NCBI GenBank assembly: GCA_026705925.1
Contig: JAPOZT010000023.1
Span: forward strand, 1-64,000
Direction: 5' to 3'
Source of the DNA: Gemmatimonadota bacterium
Lineage (GTDB): Bacteria; JAAXHH01
DNA length: 64,000 nucleotides
Shown here: positions 8,070 through 17,103 of the stretch, one piece after another
Position numbering within the stretch: position 1 is the stretch's first letter
Layout: every line of letters begins with the position of its first letter
Position numbers and translations under genes: made by a program
Notes under the pieces: generated by a model
The model's input: only the letters and a program-made list of their open reading frames with translations
Database searches by the model: none
Told to the model about the DNA's origin: nothing

Positions 8070-8588
8070 TCAAAACCGAACCTGGCCTGCAGGTGTCACG
8101 TCTGCGAAGTCACCGAGGATATCATTATAGTGAGCGATAATCTGCTCTGCTGTAAGTACATCGGAATCGAAAGTACTGTGTCCATCCTTGACTAGCGTTA
8201 TCGAATATCCCGCAATACGAGCATGATGGCATGTCGAGCTGATACAGTTCTCGGTTTGAACGCCCGTTATTATTAACCTGCCGATCTCCTTTTCATTCAA
8301 AATAGATGCTAACTGAGTTTCGTAAAACGCATCCGGAGTTCGTTTCTGAACGACAATATCTCCCTCCCGCGGGGAAACCCGTTCGTGTATATGCCATCCT
8401 GGTGAATCCGTCTCATCCGGGTCGCCCGGTTTTCCGTTGTGTTGTACGTAAATGACGGGAATCTGTACATCACGCGCCTGGGTAGTCACGCGACTTATTG
8501 TATCCAGTAGTTGATGACCGTTTCGAACGGACATCCCGGTTTCGAACATATTTACCTGGGCATCAATAACCAACAGAGCCGACTTCAT
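8070..8588 (-). CDS. Cysteine hydrolase, isochorismatase family
   Basis: About 172 residues. The catalytic triad of the family is visible: Asp in LLVIDAQVNMFE (about residue 9), Lys in VVQKRTPDAFYET, and Cys in ITGVQTENCISSTC (cis-peptide then nucleophile). The start at ATG 8588 has GGGGAG 7 bp upstream. Relatives hydrolyse amides or vinyl ethers (nicotinamidase, isochorismatase, N-carbamoyl compounds); nothing here picks one. It is the first gene upstream of the MazG-like gene on the same strand, 24 bp apart, so co-transcription is likely. Confidence 0.8.
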   Translation of the reverse strand: MKSALLVIDAQVNMFETGMSVRNGHQLLDTISRVTTQARDVQIPVIYVQHNGKPGDPDETDSPGWHIHERVSPREGDIVVQKRTPDAFYETQLASILNEKEIGRLIITGVQTENCISSTCHHARIAGYSITLVKDGHSTFDSDVLTAEQIIAHYNDILGDFADVTPAGQVRF

Positions 8589-8633
8589 GGGTAAACTCCC
8601 CTGGAAGTTGTGTACGCCGCCCAATGTCGTTTC

Positions 8634-9560
8634 CTATATGCATTCAACGATGCGGTCTTCAATCTCAGCCAACGCTTCGAACAGACCTTTTGCGCGATTC
8701 CAGTCTTCCTGCGTGGTATAGTATTGCGCCAGCCCGAAAGACTCGGCTTTCTTGACCAACCATTCCGCGGTTTCAGCCTGATCTGCCGACTTCATGAAAT
8801 CGGCCGCATCGAGGCAACGACGGGCGCCGATCGGCAGGACGAATTGGACCAGCAACCCCGCGAAGGCCTTCGGAGGGCCACCACGAATCACCTCCGCGGC
8901 CATCCGGAACGCCTGCGAACCTCCAAAAAAGACCGGACCGGAGGGGGCGGCATGAATCAGTTCTCGTGCGTTTTCCAGTGTAGCCTTCAGCATGTCATCA
9001 ATCGAAACCCGAAGGTCTTCCCGGAAATCGCCGCGCAGGGTGTATGCACTTGTTGCGTAGCCGAGATCAGTGGCATTCCACGCACGCAAAAGGTCATCGA
9101 CCGGCAGTACCGCGAATGGATAGAACTGCGGGTCATGCACCTGCACGCGGCCATCTTCGAGTTTCAGGGCTACAATGAAATGGTCTCCGCCACGTTTCAG
9201 CCGGTGATTCGGATCATAGGGCAGGAAACCCAGGTCCAGGGGGCCAAGCAGTATGGGACCATTCTTCAGGTTTGCCTTCAATGCTTCAAGAGCCGATTCA
9301 ACATTTTCGCCCTCCCATTGTGTACATGTCCAACCCAGAATGCTGAGCGCACGGGACATCCCGCTGTTTGGATTCAGGTCGGCGTGACTTGGGAAGAACA
9401 GGGGAGTTTCAAACTGCAGGAACAGCGCGCCGAACGGCATACCTGTCATGCATTCAAGCAAGCCGGGTTCCGGAAGATCGGCCATGCCGGCGTGCTGCAG
9501 ACACATGTGAAGGCTGTTGCTGTAACAGTAATGGCTGTTCCCGGTGTAGGCGGTGTGCAT
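8634..9560 (-). CDS. BtrH-N/papain-like fold protein of unknown function
   Basis: A 308-residue protein with GAGGAG upstream of its ATG. The N-terminus (SHYCYSNSLHMCLQ, Cys near residue 12) and GGDHFIVALKL with His near residue 145, followed by VQVHDPQ, recall the Cys-His arrangement of BtrH/C39-like papain folds that carry out acyl transfer or peptide cleavage. The C-terminal third is helical and unrecognised. An AT-rich promoter lies upstream. It neighbours an APH-type kinase and a cysteine hydrolase. The fold assignment is tentative. Confidence 0.5.
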   Translation of the reverse strand: MHTAYTGNSHYCYSNSLHMCLQHAGMADLPEPGLLECMTGMPFGALFLQFETPLFFPSHADLNPNSGMSRALSILGWTCTQWEGENVESALEALKANLKNGPILLGPLDLGFLPYDPNHRLKRGGDHFIVALKLEDGRVQVHDPQFYPFAVLPVDDLLRAWNATDLGYATSAYTLRGDFREDLRVSIDDMLKATLENARELIHAAPSGPVFFGGSQAFRMAAEVIRGGPPKAFAGLLVQFVLPIGARRCLDAADFMKSADQAETAEWLVKKAESFGLAQYYTTQEDWNRAKGLFEALAEIEDRIVECI

Positions 9561-9634
9561 TCATTGCTCCTCTCGTCCAAATATCGCAATGGATCGAAGA
9601 AACCCTCACTGTTTAATTGGGATTCATTCAGACC

Positions 9635-9666
9635 ATTATACTATATATATGTTTAGTGTAAGTCAA
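9635..9666 (-). promoter_or_regulatory. Promoter for the BtrH-like gene
   Basis: On the minus strand TTGACT (complement of 9661-9666) is followed by an AT-rich spacer containing TATATA and then TATAAT (complement of 9635-9640). The spacing to TATAAT is 20 bp, but an overlapping TAGTAT lies at 17 bp. This is the most AT-rich stretch of the neighbourhood. Confidence 0.4.
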
Positions 9667-9707
9667 GAAATACGAGAGGAAACACCAGGGTTTTTGCAGA
9701 AAAACAT

Positions 9708-10700
9708 TCAGGGTATTCCGAGCGTCCGACCGATCCTGTCCACCACCTCGTCGATCCTTTCCAGGTACCGCATGGCCGCCTTGTAGGTGGGCATGAGTAC
9801 ACGCTCCTCATCCACCTCGCCATCCAGGTACTGGTCGGCCATCCACAGGTAGATGGAGAGTTCGTAGATCGTCCATTCAGGATCTTTCGAAGCGTTGCCG
9901 TATCCTTCATAGAAAGCGGCCGGTGTGGGGCCGATCGGCTTCAGCCGGAAGATCTCCAGCCTGGCCAGGTCCCAGGTCGGATCGCCGGACCAGGCGTACT
10001 CCCAGTCGAGCCAGGCGGAGCACTTCCACTGGCCGTCTACCTCGTGAACCAGCACGTTCCAGGGATGGGGATCGTTGTGCAGCAGGACCAGGGGTCTTTC
10101 ATTCAGCGGGGGTAATGCATGCTTCAAAACGCGTTTCATCGAAGCCAGTTCGAAACGAAGTCCCGGGTCCCGCTTCAGCAGGCTCTCCGCATGCCGCACG
10201 GCCTGGTGGTAATGAAAGTCACCCCAGGTTCCTCCGTCAAAAGGCTGAATGCGTTCTCCGACGATCAATCCCGCACAATGATCTGGAAGCTGGATGGAAT
10301 GCACTTTTCGAAACGCGGCGCCGACATCCCGCCAGGCTTGAGCGCGCTGTCCATCGGTCAGGTTATCGACAACATTACCCAGCAACTGCCCCGGCTTGAA
10401 CTCCATTAGCACGGCACGTCCACCTTCATTATCGCGATGTGCGAGAATGGCCGGCACAGGTACGTCATGCTTCCGAAGCAGGTCGTGTAAATACAGTTCT
10501 TTTTCGACCCTTTGCAGGTCGTCTTTCGTATCGTAAGGCCACTCGTATTCGCGGAGGATGTAGCGTGTGTCGTCCCGGAGTTTTACGAGGGAAGTTCGGT
10601 TGGTTACTCCGGTATGGAGTGGCTCGACAGATTGGATGGAATTACAGCCGTGCCCGGCTTCGGTGAGTAGCCATGGAAGGATTGCAGGAAGCTGGGACAT
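9708..10700 (-). CDS. APH-family phosphotransferase
   Basis: A 330-residue kinase-fold protein of the aminoglycoside phosphotransferase/choline kinase family. The catalytic loop is LLHNDPHPWNVLV (about residues 206-218, Asp and Asn), and the metal-binding Asp lies in AWLDWEYAWSGDP. The N-terminal lobe shows ILREY (ATP Lys replaced or displaced) and VLMEFKPG. The gene begins 15 bp after higA on the same strand, so both are probably in one transcript. Small-molecule hydroxyl phosphorylation is expected. An antibiotic target cannot be inferred. Confidence 0.8.
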   Translation of the reverse strand: MSQLPAILPWLLTEAGHGCNSIQSVEPLHTGVTNRTSLVKLRDDTRYILREYEWPYDTKDDLQRVEKELYLHDLLRKHDVPVPAILAHRDNEGGRAVLMEFKPGQLLGNVVDNLTDGQRAQAWRDVGAAFRKVHSIQLPDHCAGLIVGERIQPFDGGTWGDFHYHQAVRHAESLLKRDPGLRFELASMKRVLKHALPPLNERPLVLLHNDPHPWNVLVHEVDGQWKCSAWLDWEYAWSGDPTWDLARLEIFRLKPIGPTPAAFYEGYGNASKDPEWTIYELSIYLWMADQYLDGEVDEERVLMPTYKAAMRYLERIDEVVDRIGRTLGIP

Positions 10701-10715
10701 GGGGTCTGCACGCTT

Positions 10716-11021
10716 TCAGTTCGATCGGTTCAGCACGCGTACTTCTGTCTCCAATCGTTCTCCCAGCCGATCCTTCTGCAACTCCAGGTCATAGTGGGTC
10801 TGCAGATTCAGCCAGAATCGATCCGTAGTTCCGATATAGCGAACCAGCCGTAAAGCCGTGTCGGCCGAAATAGCGTGTTTGCCGTGCACGATCTCGTTTA
10901 TGCGGCGCGGGGGAACTGAAATATCCACGGCAACACGGTACTGACTCAGACCTAGTGGTTCGAGAAACGCTTCCTTAAGGATCTCACCGGGATGAATAGG
11001 GGGAATAAAAGCGACAGGCAT
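10716..11021 (-). CDS. higA: HigA-type addiction-module antitoxin (XRE family)
   Basis: A 101-residue DNA-binding protein. IHPGEILKEAFLEPLGLSQYRVA followed by VPPRRINEIVHGKHAISADTALRL is the hallmark HigA N-terminus and helix-turn-helix, and the FWLNLQTHYDLE block is the typical C-terminal part. HigA represses its own promoter and neutralises HigB mRNA interferase. Here no intact higB is present. Only a short HigB-like C-terminal tail sits directly upstream, so this is an orphan antitoxin. CAGGAG precedes the ATG. Confidence 0.88.
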   Translation of the reverse strand: MPVAFIPPIHPGEILKEAFLEPLGLSQYRVAVDISVPPRRINEIVHGKHAISADTALRLVRYIGTTDRFWLNLQTHYDLELQKDRLGERLETEVRVLNRSN

Positions 11022-11024
11022 GTT

Positions 11025-11057
11025 TTACTCCTGGTGGTAGTCTACAAGTTCGACCAT
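11025..11057 (-). pseudogene. Vestigial 3' end of higB
   Basis: Just upstream of higA the minus strand reads MVELVDYHQE then stop, matching the usual HigB ending (xVEIVDYHxE). The bases further upstream in this frame do not look like HigB. The higB stop lies 3 bp before the higA ATG, the normal toxin-antitoxin spacing. Confidence 0.6.
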
Positions 11058-11068
11058 AAAAACGGTCT

Positions 11069-11099
11069 TTGAACGATATGGACATGCCAATACTATAAT
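11069..11099 (+). promoter_or_regulatory. Possible promoter of the PLP-enzyme gene
   Basis: A perfect TATAAT at 11094-11099 is preceded by TTGAAC at 11069-11074, with a rather long 19-bp spacer. It lies about 90 bp upstream of the ATG at 11191. Confidence 0.35.
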
Positions 11100-11190
11100 A
11101 ACGATTCGTGGAACCTTTTTACACTGTTTCTGAATCGGTCCGGACGCCAATACAACAACCACATAGATTTGATACCGAGGACTCCCCGCC

Positions 11191-12345
11191 ATGCCCAACG
11201 ACCACGAACTGCGATTCGCCGCCGACGACTACCAGTCGGCCGACAACCGGGATTTCACCACGGACGCCATCCACGGAGGTTACCACGGCACGTCGTCCGC
11301 GGTGCCGATCTACCAGGGGAACACCAATTACCGCGAGGGTTACGAGGGGACGAATTCCTACGGCCGCGGCCTGGACAAGGCCGGAGGTCCCACCAGCGGT
11401 GCACTCGAAGAACAGGTGAGGATCCTCGAAGGCGCGGAGTGGGCGCAGGCGACCTCGTGCGGGATGTCGGCGGTCAGCCAGACGTTGTTCGGCCTGCTTC
11501 GGAGCGGCGACCGGGTGGTCTGCCACGAGACCGTGTACGCCGGTACCCACATGTTGTTCCAGGACGTGCTGCCGGTGAAATGGGGCGTGGACGTCGAGAT
11601 GGTCAACATGTGCGACCTGGACGCCCTGAAAAAAGCGCTGGAGAAGCCCGCCCGGATGGTCTATTTCGAACCGTACGCCCACTCCATGGAGTTCATCGAC
11701 CTGGCCCGCGGCACGGAAATGGCCCACGAAGCCGGCGCGCTGGTCGTGGTGGATAACACCTTTCTCTCCCCCTACCTGCTACGTCCCCTGCAGTACGGCG
11801 CCGACGTGGTCCTCCACGCCATGACCAAATACATGGCCGGTCACGGAGACGCGCTGTCCGGAATCGTTGTGGGTTGCGACGAAGAGATCCGGAAGCAGAT
11901 CCACTATATGCGCATCCTGATGGGCGGTGTGCTGGCGCCCATGAACGCCTTCCTTGTGCACCGGGGACTCAAGACCCTGGCCTTCAGGATGGAACGGCAC
12001 TGCGCCAGCGGTCAGAAGGTCGCCGAGTACCTGGAGAGGCACGACAAGGTCGCCCGAGTCGACTACCTGGGACTGCAATCCCATCCCCAACACGAGGTCG
12101 CGTCCAATTACCTTCGAGGCTATGGCGGTATGATGCGGTTCTTCTCTGGGACCGGCGTCTCACTCGACACTTTCATCGGTCGGCTAAAGATGTGCAAGCC
12201 GTGGTACAGCCTGGGCGATGTGGAGACGCTGATCCTGCCCTCGGGCGAAGGTGAGGAAGGCGGTTTCGGAGCGCGCGTTTCGGTGGGGTTGGAAGATCCG
12301 GACGACATCATCGCTGATCTGGATCAGGCGCTGGAGAATGCGTAG
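11191..12345 (+). CDS. PLP-dependent Cys/Met metabolism enzyme (cystathionine gamma-synthase/gamma-lyase family)
   Basis: A 384-residue fold-type I PLP enzyme. The PLP lysine is K213 in MTKYMAGHGDALSG, the PLP-ring Asp is D188 in VVVDNTF, and YGRG (about 57-60) is the neighbouring-subunit phosphate loop. SCGMSAV near 89-95 binds the cofactor phosphate. Members carry out beta/gamma elimination or replacement on cystathionine, homocysteine or O-acyl-homoserine. The Cys that marks methionine gamma-lyase near the active-site Tyr (VYAGTH) is absent, so MGL activity is less likely. GAGGA precedes the ATG. Confidence 0.82.
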   Translation: MPNDHELRFAADDYQSADNRDFTTDAIHGGYHGTSSAVPIYQGNTNYREGYEGTNSYGRGLDKAGGPTSGALEEQVRILEGAEWAQATSCGMSAVSQTLFGLLRSGDRVVCHETVYAGTHMLFQDVLPVKWGVDVEMVNMCDLDALKKALEKPARMVYFEPYAHSMEFIDLARGTEMAHEAGALVVVDNTFLSPYLLRPLQYGADVVLHAMTKYMAGHGDALSGIVVGCDEEIRKQIHYMRILMGGVLAPMNAFLVHRGLKTLAFRMERHCASGQKVAEYLERHDKVARVDYLGLQSHPQHEVASNYLRGYGGMMRFFSGTGVSLDTFIGRLKMCKPWYSLGDVETLILPSGEGEEGGFGARVSVGLEDPDDIIADLDQALENA

Positions 12346-12361
12346 AATCCTGCGCTCAACC

Positions 12362-13588
12362 TCACACCACCCTCTCTACCTCTTCCTCGACAGGCTCGGT
12401 CTTCTTCTCCGTGGGAGGCAGACAGTTACGCAGGACGATGTAGCCCAGTACGCCCGACAGCAGCGAGCCGGCCATGATGCCCAGTCTTTCGTCGAATAAC
12501 CCGTACGTGTCGATCTCCGCGAAGGCCAGCGACCCGATGAAGAGGCTCATGGTAAACCCGATGCCACACAGGGCGCTGGCTCCGTATATGCTCGTCCATG
12601 TCATGCCCGTGGGCAGGCTGGCCCATTTGAGTCTGACAAACATCCAGCAGAGGCCGAAGATACCGATCTGCTTACCCAGGAACAGGCCCAGCGCCACACC
12701 GACGGGAACGTTGTGAAGGACCTGGTCGAGCGTCATGCCCTCGAAACTGATCCCGGCGTTGGCGAAAGCGAACACGGGAAGGATGACGAAGGCGACGACC
12801 GTATGCAGATCGTGCTCCAGGATCTTGAGCGGCGAGACGTCGGGGTCGGTCCTGGACCGCATGGGAATGAATATGGCCAGGATCACGCCCGCCAGCGTCG
12901 CGTGGACGCCGGACTTCAACAGGGCGATCCACAATACTACGCCGACCATCATGTAGGAACTGTGGGAGACCCAGTTCCTGTTGTTCAGGAAGAACAGCAC
13001 CAGTACGCAGCCCGCGGCCACCAGCAGGGCCGGTATCGATATTTCCGCCGCGTAGAACACCGCGATGATCGCGATGGCCCCGATGTCGTCCAATATGGCC
13101 AGGGAGGTGAGAAAGACCTTGATCGAAATGGGCACGCGGGAGCCCAGGAGGGCCAGCACGCCGAGGGCGAAGGCGATATCCGTGGCCACCGGGACGGCCC
13201 AGCCCCGCAACGCGTCAGGATCGCCGCTGTTGAAGATGAAATAGATCAACGCGGGGACGATCATGCCGCCGACGGCGCCCACGCCGGGCAGGACGATGTT
13301 CCGCCGGTCCGACAGCTCGCCCTCGAGGAATTCGCGCTTCAGTTCCAGGCCGACGAGGAAGAAGAAGATGGCCATCAGGCCGTCGTTGATCCAGAGCTGC
13401 AGCGGTTTGTGGATATCCAGCGCGGCGATGTGAATCTGAATCGGGATATTCAGCAGGAAGTGGTAAAGCGGCTCAAGGAACGAGTTCGCGAAAATCAAGG
13501 CCAGCGCGGTCGCGAGCATCAGGAGGATGCCGCTGGCGGATTCCAGGCGTAAAAAGGCGTCGATGAACGGAAGTTTCTGATTCGACAT
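12362..13588 (-). CDS. nhaA: Na+/H+ antiporter NhaA
   Basis: About 409 residues from ATG 13588 (MSNQK); the longer reading from 13630 lacks family resemblance. The protein is strongly hydrophobic with about 12 membrane helices. The sodium/proton-binding aspartate pair is in LAILDDIGAIAI, and NDGLMAIFFFLVGLELKRE and ATDIAFALGVLALLG are diagnostic NhaA blocks. It exports Na+ in exchange for protons at the inner membrane. It converges on the PLP-enzyme gene with only 16 bp between them. Confidence 0.93.
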   Translation of the reverse strand: MSNQKLPFIDAFLRLESASGILLMLATALALIFANSFLEPLYHFLLNIPIQIHIAALDIHKPLQLWINDGLMAIFFFLVGLELKREFLEGELSDRRNIVLPGVGAVGGMIVPALIYFIFNSGDPDALRGWAVPVATDIAFALGVLALLGSRVPISIKVFLTSLAILDDIGAIAIIAVFYAAEISIPALLVAAGCVLVLFFLNNRNWVSHSSYMMVGVVLWIALLKSGVHATLAGVILAIFIPMRSRTDPDVSPLKILEHDLHTVVAFVILPVFAFANAGISFEGMTLDQVLHNVPVGVALGLFLGKQIGIFGLCWMFVRLKWASLPTGMTWTSIYGASALCGIGFTMSLFIGSLAFAEIDTYGLFDERLGIMAGSLLSGVLGYIVLRNCLPPTEKKTEPVEEEVERVV

Positions 13589-13637
13589 AAGTTTTGTTAC
13601 CCGTACCTCCCTCAGGCCGGCGCCTTCCATCGGCGCG

Positions 13638-14696
13638 TCAGACCGGGTCCGTCACCCGCCCGACCATCTCCTCCACGTCGACGGACCCGCTGCTGCGCGA
13701 GGCCTCGATGGCGGCGAAGACCATGGCCACGCTGCGGATGTTATGCGCCAGGCGCGTTTCCGGCGCGGGTCCGCCGTCAATCCACTCCAGGAACTCGTTG
13801 ATCTGCCACTGGTGCCCGTCGTATTCGGGAACGACCGGGCTGACGTCTTCGACGTGCATGCCCTTGCCGGGCGTGTGCCGGTACATGCGCGCGACTCCGT
13901 CGCTTCCGATGGCGACGGCGCCTTCTTCGCATTCGGCCCGGTAATACTCCCGGTGCCAGCTGTTCTGCTCGGCGGCGCCCAGGCACGAACCCTCATAGGC
14001 CGCCTTCACGCCGTTGGTCATGTCCATCACGTACATGGCACAGCAATCCCCCTGGAAGGTGCTCCACGGCCGGTTCCACTCCCAACCGGCGATCGTCTTG
14101 CAGTCTCCCCCCGAGAGATTCCGCATCATGTCAAAGTGATGCACGGCGCCTTCCACGAGCAGGGTGTGCGGTATTTCATAGCGGAAGGCGCCCCAGGCGC
14201 CGTACTTCCGGTAGTCCGCAGCAAAGCGGCCCTGGATGTGGTTGATTCGTCCGAGTTCTCCGTCCCGCAGCACCTGCCGCATGGTCAGCATGCGGCAGGA
14301 ATAACGGTAGTTCTGAATCACGTGCATCTTCAGGCCGGCTTCCGTGACCGCCCTGTATATATCTACGCAAGCGGGCCACGTGTCGGCAATCGGTTTTTCA
14401 CTCAGGATGTCCAGCTTGTGTTCCACCGCCTGCATTACGGCGTCCCGGTGGACGGCCGGTGGGATCACGATCGTGCAGTAGTCCGCGTCCACCTCCCCGA
14501 AGGCGGCTGCCATGTCCGTGTACCGACGGCTCCGTGGAAGCCCCAGGAAATCACCGGAATCGTGGAGGACATCCGTATTGATATCCACCAGGGCGACGAT
14601 TTCGTGCCGGTCGTTGAACCTTGGATAGAATTGGCGTATCCATGCGCCGGCCATGCCGCCGCCACCGATCATCAGGCACTTCTTTTTGTTAGACAC
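13638..14696 (-). CDS. Gfo/Idh/MocA-family oxidoreductase
   Basis: A 352-residue NAD(P)-dependent sugar or inositol dehydrogenase-like protein. The N-terminal Rossmann loop is GGGGMAG (residues 11-17), VDIN at the end of beta2 binds the ribose, and EKP (100-102) holds the conserved catalytic-region Lys. The C-terminal domain contains the VHHFDMMRNL helix (His-His-Asp) typical of the substrate site. It starts at GTG with GGAG upstream. The gene is transcribed in the same direction as the MATE gene upstream. The substrate is unknown. Confidence 0.87.
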   Translation of the reverse strand: MSNKKKCLMIGGGGMAGAWIRQFYPRFNDRHEIVALVDINTDVLHDSGDFLGLPRSRRYTDMAAAFGEVDADYCTIVIPPAVHRDAVMQAVEHKLDILSEKPIADTWPACVDIYRAVTEAGLKMHVIQNYRYSCRMLTMRQVLRDGELGRINHIQGRFAADYRKYGAWGAFRYEIPHTLLVEGAVHHFDMMRNLSGGDCKTIAGWEWNRPWSTFQGDCCAMYVMDMTNGVKAAYEGSCLGAAEQNSWHREYYRAECEEGAVAIGSDGVARMYRHTPGKGMHVEDVSPVVPEYDGHQWQINEFLEWIDGGPAPETRLAHNIRSVAMVFAAIEASRSSGSVDVEEMVGRVTDPV

Positions 14697-14730
14697 TCAG
14701 TACTCCGTTCTCTTGCTGGAAAACGCCTCG

Positions 14731-16113
14731 CTATATCACCATCCTCTTCCAGGCGCCCTGCCGGAACCGGTAGACGCAGGCGATACCGAGCAGGCAGATG
14801 TAGATGGTCGCGCTCAGCCATGCGCCCCAGAAGTCCAGTTCCAGGGTGAAGGCGAGCAGATAGGTCAGGGGGAGGAAGATCACCCAGGCGCCGATGAAAG
14901 CGGCCACGGCGGACCACCGGGTGTCACCGGCGCCGCGCAGGGCGCCGATGAATATGACCGCGAGGGCGTCGAAGGCCTGGAAAAGCGCCGCGTACAGCAG
15001 TCCCTGCCGGCCGTAGCGGATGACGTCGGGATCGTCGTTGAAGAGGCTGACCAGCGGTTCGGGAAACAACAGGAACGCCAGGCCGACGAAGACCATGATG
15101 CCCATCGCCAGTTTCAGGGCGCTGTAGGCGCTGCGTTCGGCCTGCGCGATACGTTTGGCCCCGATATACTGCCCCACGAGGGTGGCAGCGGCCATGCCGA
15201 TGCCCAGGCCGATCATGTAGGAGATGGACATCAGCTGGATGGCGATCTGGTTCGCGGCCAGCTGGGCGTTTCCCAGCCTTCCGATGATGGCGGCGAAGAT
15301 GACGAAGCTGCCGATGTCGAGAAACCGTTGCAGGCCGATCGGGGCGCCGACTTTCAAGAGCCGGACCTGGTCCGGCCACCGGGGCCGCGGCACGGTCCGG
15401 TTGTCGTAGGGACGGAGCCGCCGGGACAGGTACAGGACGAGGTATATGCCGCCGCCCAGTATGCCGGCCAGCGCCGATCCCATGGCCGATCCCTGCACCT
15501 CGAGACGGGGAAGGCCGAAGTGGCCGTAGATCAGCCCGTAGTTCAGGATGACGTTGATGATGTTGATGGTGATGCCGATCTTCATCGGCGTCTTCGTATC
15601 GCCGATACCGCGGAAGAAGCTGGCCGCGGTCATGGCGACCATGAAGGCCGGACCGTCGATCAGCCGCCATTGCAGGTAGGTGATCCCCAGGCGCCGCACT
15701 TCGGCGGAGGGTCCCGCGAGGTCGAACAACAGGGGTACGAAGGGGATGACGAGCAGGATCAGTACGCCGCTGGCCACGGCCATGTACAGCCCCTGCCACG
15801 TCATGTAGCCGCAGTCCTTCCGGTTGCCCGCGCCGTAGCTCTGGGCGACGAAGGTGTTCAACCCCATGGCCAGACCGAGGAACGGAAGGTAGAAGAGCCA
15901 GGCGAGCATGGATCCCAGACCCACGGCGCCGATCTCGGCCACGCCCAGCTGGCCAACCATGTACGTGTCGACTACGCCCAGCAGCGTTTCGGACATGTTG
16001 GCCAGGATGATCGGATAGGCCAGCAGCCACACCTGGTTCACGCTTCCCGAGGAGGGATGGAAGGCGGGTGCCGTATCCTGGGTCGAAGGTTTCGATGTAT
16101 CGGAAACGCTCAT
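14731..16113 (-). CDS. MATE-family efflux transporter
   Basis: A 460-residue inner-membrane transporter with about 12 hydrophobic segments in two related halves. The N-terminal ANMSETLLGVVDTYMVGQLG and its second-half counterpart, together with AQSYGAGNRKD and VGQYIGAKR, are MATE signatures. It is expected to export cationic organic compounds using a Na+ or H+ gradient. No clear ribosome-binding site precedes the ATG, which sits beside a run of eight A on the sense strand. Its neighbour downstream is a Gfo/Idh dehydrogenase. Confidence 0.9.
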   Translation of the reverse strand: MSVSDTSKPSTQDTAPAFHPSSGSVNQVWLLAYPIILANMSETLLGVVDTYMVGQLGVAEIGAVGLGSMLAWLFYLPFLGLAMGLNTFVAQSYGAGNRKDCGYMTWQGLYMAVASGVLILLVIPFVPLLFDLAGPSAEVRRLGITYLQWRLIDGPAFMVAMTAASFFRGIGDTKTPMKIGITINIINVILNYGLIYGHFGLPRLEVQGSAMGSALAGILGGGIYLVLYLSRRLRPYDNRTVPRPRWPDQVRLLKVGAPIGLQRFLDIGSFVIFAAIIGRLGNAQLAANQIAIQLMSISYMIGLGIGMAAATLVGQYIGAKRIAQAERSAYSALKLAMGIMVFVGLAFLLFPEPLVSLFNDDPDVIRYGRQGLLYAALFQAFDALAVIFIGALRGAGDTRWSAVAAFIGAWVIFLPLTYLLAFTLELDFWGAWLSATIYICLLGIACVYRFRQGAWKRMVI

Positions 16114-16319
16114 TTTTTTTGGAAAGTTGCGGCTTGATCACAGGGATAAACGCCAGGAACGAAGGCACAACAGATCACATTTCGCGGCGCACAGGATCGT
16201 CCGCGGCGACTCGGATCGTTCGTACCGTTCCTGACACCTCGCATCATACGAATCAGTCGGATCGGTTCACGCGATTCTCGCAAGAAAGTGCGCAATGCTA
16301 CGCGTCCGTGCCGGCGATG

Positions 16320-17069
16320 CTACGCGTCCCCGACGATGGTCAGTCCGCCGTCGACCACGAGGCTTGCGCCGGTGATGAAGGACGCCTCGTCGGACGCGAG
16401 AAACACCACCGCGGACGCGATGTCTTCCGGAAGGCCCAGCCGCTTCATGGGCGGTCGGTCGATGTAGGGCCTGCGTATCGACTCATCGAGGCCGTCCCAG
16501 GCATTCGTCAGTATGGCGCCGGGCAGCACGGCGTTGCTGCGGATTTCGGGTCCGTAGTCCACGGCGACGGCTCGCGTGATCCCGACGACGCCGCCCTTGG
16601 CCGCGTCATAGGCGGCGTAGTCCCGGAATCCGACGAGGCTGTGTACCGACGCCGTGTTGACGACGGCGCCTCCTCCGGATTCCCGCATGACCGGGATGGC
16701 GTGCTTGCAGCCCAGGTAGATCGCCTTCAGACACACTTCGAGCGTCCTGTCCCAATCGGCTTCCGCAAGGTCGCACACCGGTCCGGGCGCGTGCCAGTAA
16801 GCGTTGTTGTGCAGGATCTGCAGTCCGCCGTAGGTGTCGACCGCGCTCTGGACCATGTGCCCGACCTGTTCGTCCCGGCTCACGTCGGCGACGCAGGCTG
16901 TGGCCGCCCACCCTTCCCGGCGGATCGATTCGACGGTCTGTTCCAGTCCCACTTCGTTGATGTCCACGGCCACGACCCGGGCGCCTTCCCGGGCCATCCT
17001 CTCAGCGGTGCCCCGTCCGATGCCCGAGGCCGCGCCCGTTACGATCGCCGTCTTGTCTGCCAGTCTCAT
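16320..17069 (-). CDS. Short-chain dehydrogenase/reductase (SDR)
   Basis: A 249-residue classical SDR. The nucleotide loop is TGAASGIG (residues 11-18), D36 at the end of beta2 suggests NAD preference, and HNNAY near 87-91 is the NNAG-like motif. The catalytic triad is S141, Y154 and K158 (YDAAK). CGGAGCAG sits upstream of the ATG. It is last in a minus-strand operon-like series: M42 peptidase, enolase-superfamily enzyme, SDR. Oxidation of a sugar or hydroxyacid is likely, possibly linked to the product of the upstream dehydratase-type enzyme. Confidence 0.88.
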   Translation of the reverse strand: MRLADKTAIVTGAASGIGRGTAERMAREGARVVAVDINEVGLEQTVESIRREGWAATACVADVSRDEQVGHMVQSAVDTYGGLQILHNNAYWHAPGPVCDLAEADWDRTLEVCLKAIYLGCKHAIPVMRESGGGAVVNTASVHSLVGFRDYAAYDAAKGGVVGITRAVAVDYGPEIRSNAVLPGAILTNAWDGLDESIRRPYIDRPPMKRLGLPEDIASAVVFLASDEASFITGASLVVDGGLTIVGDA

Positions 17070-17103
17070 GGTTCTGCTCCGTTGCTATGCCGCTGAACTC
17101 AAT

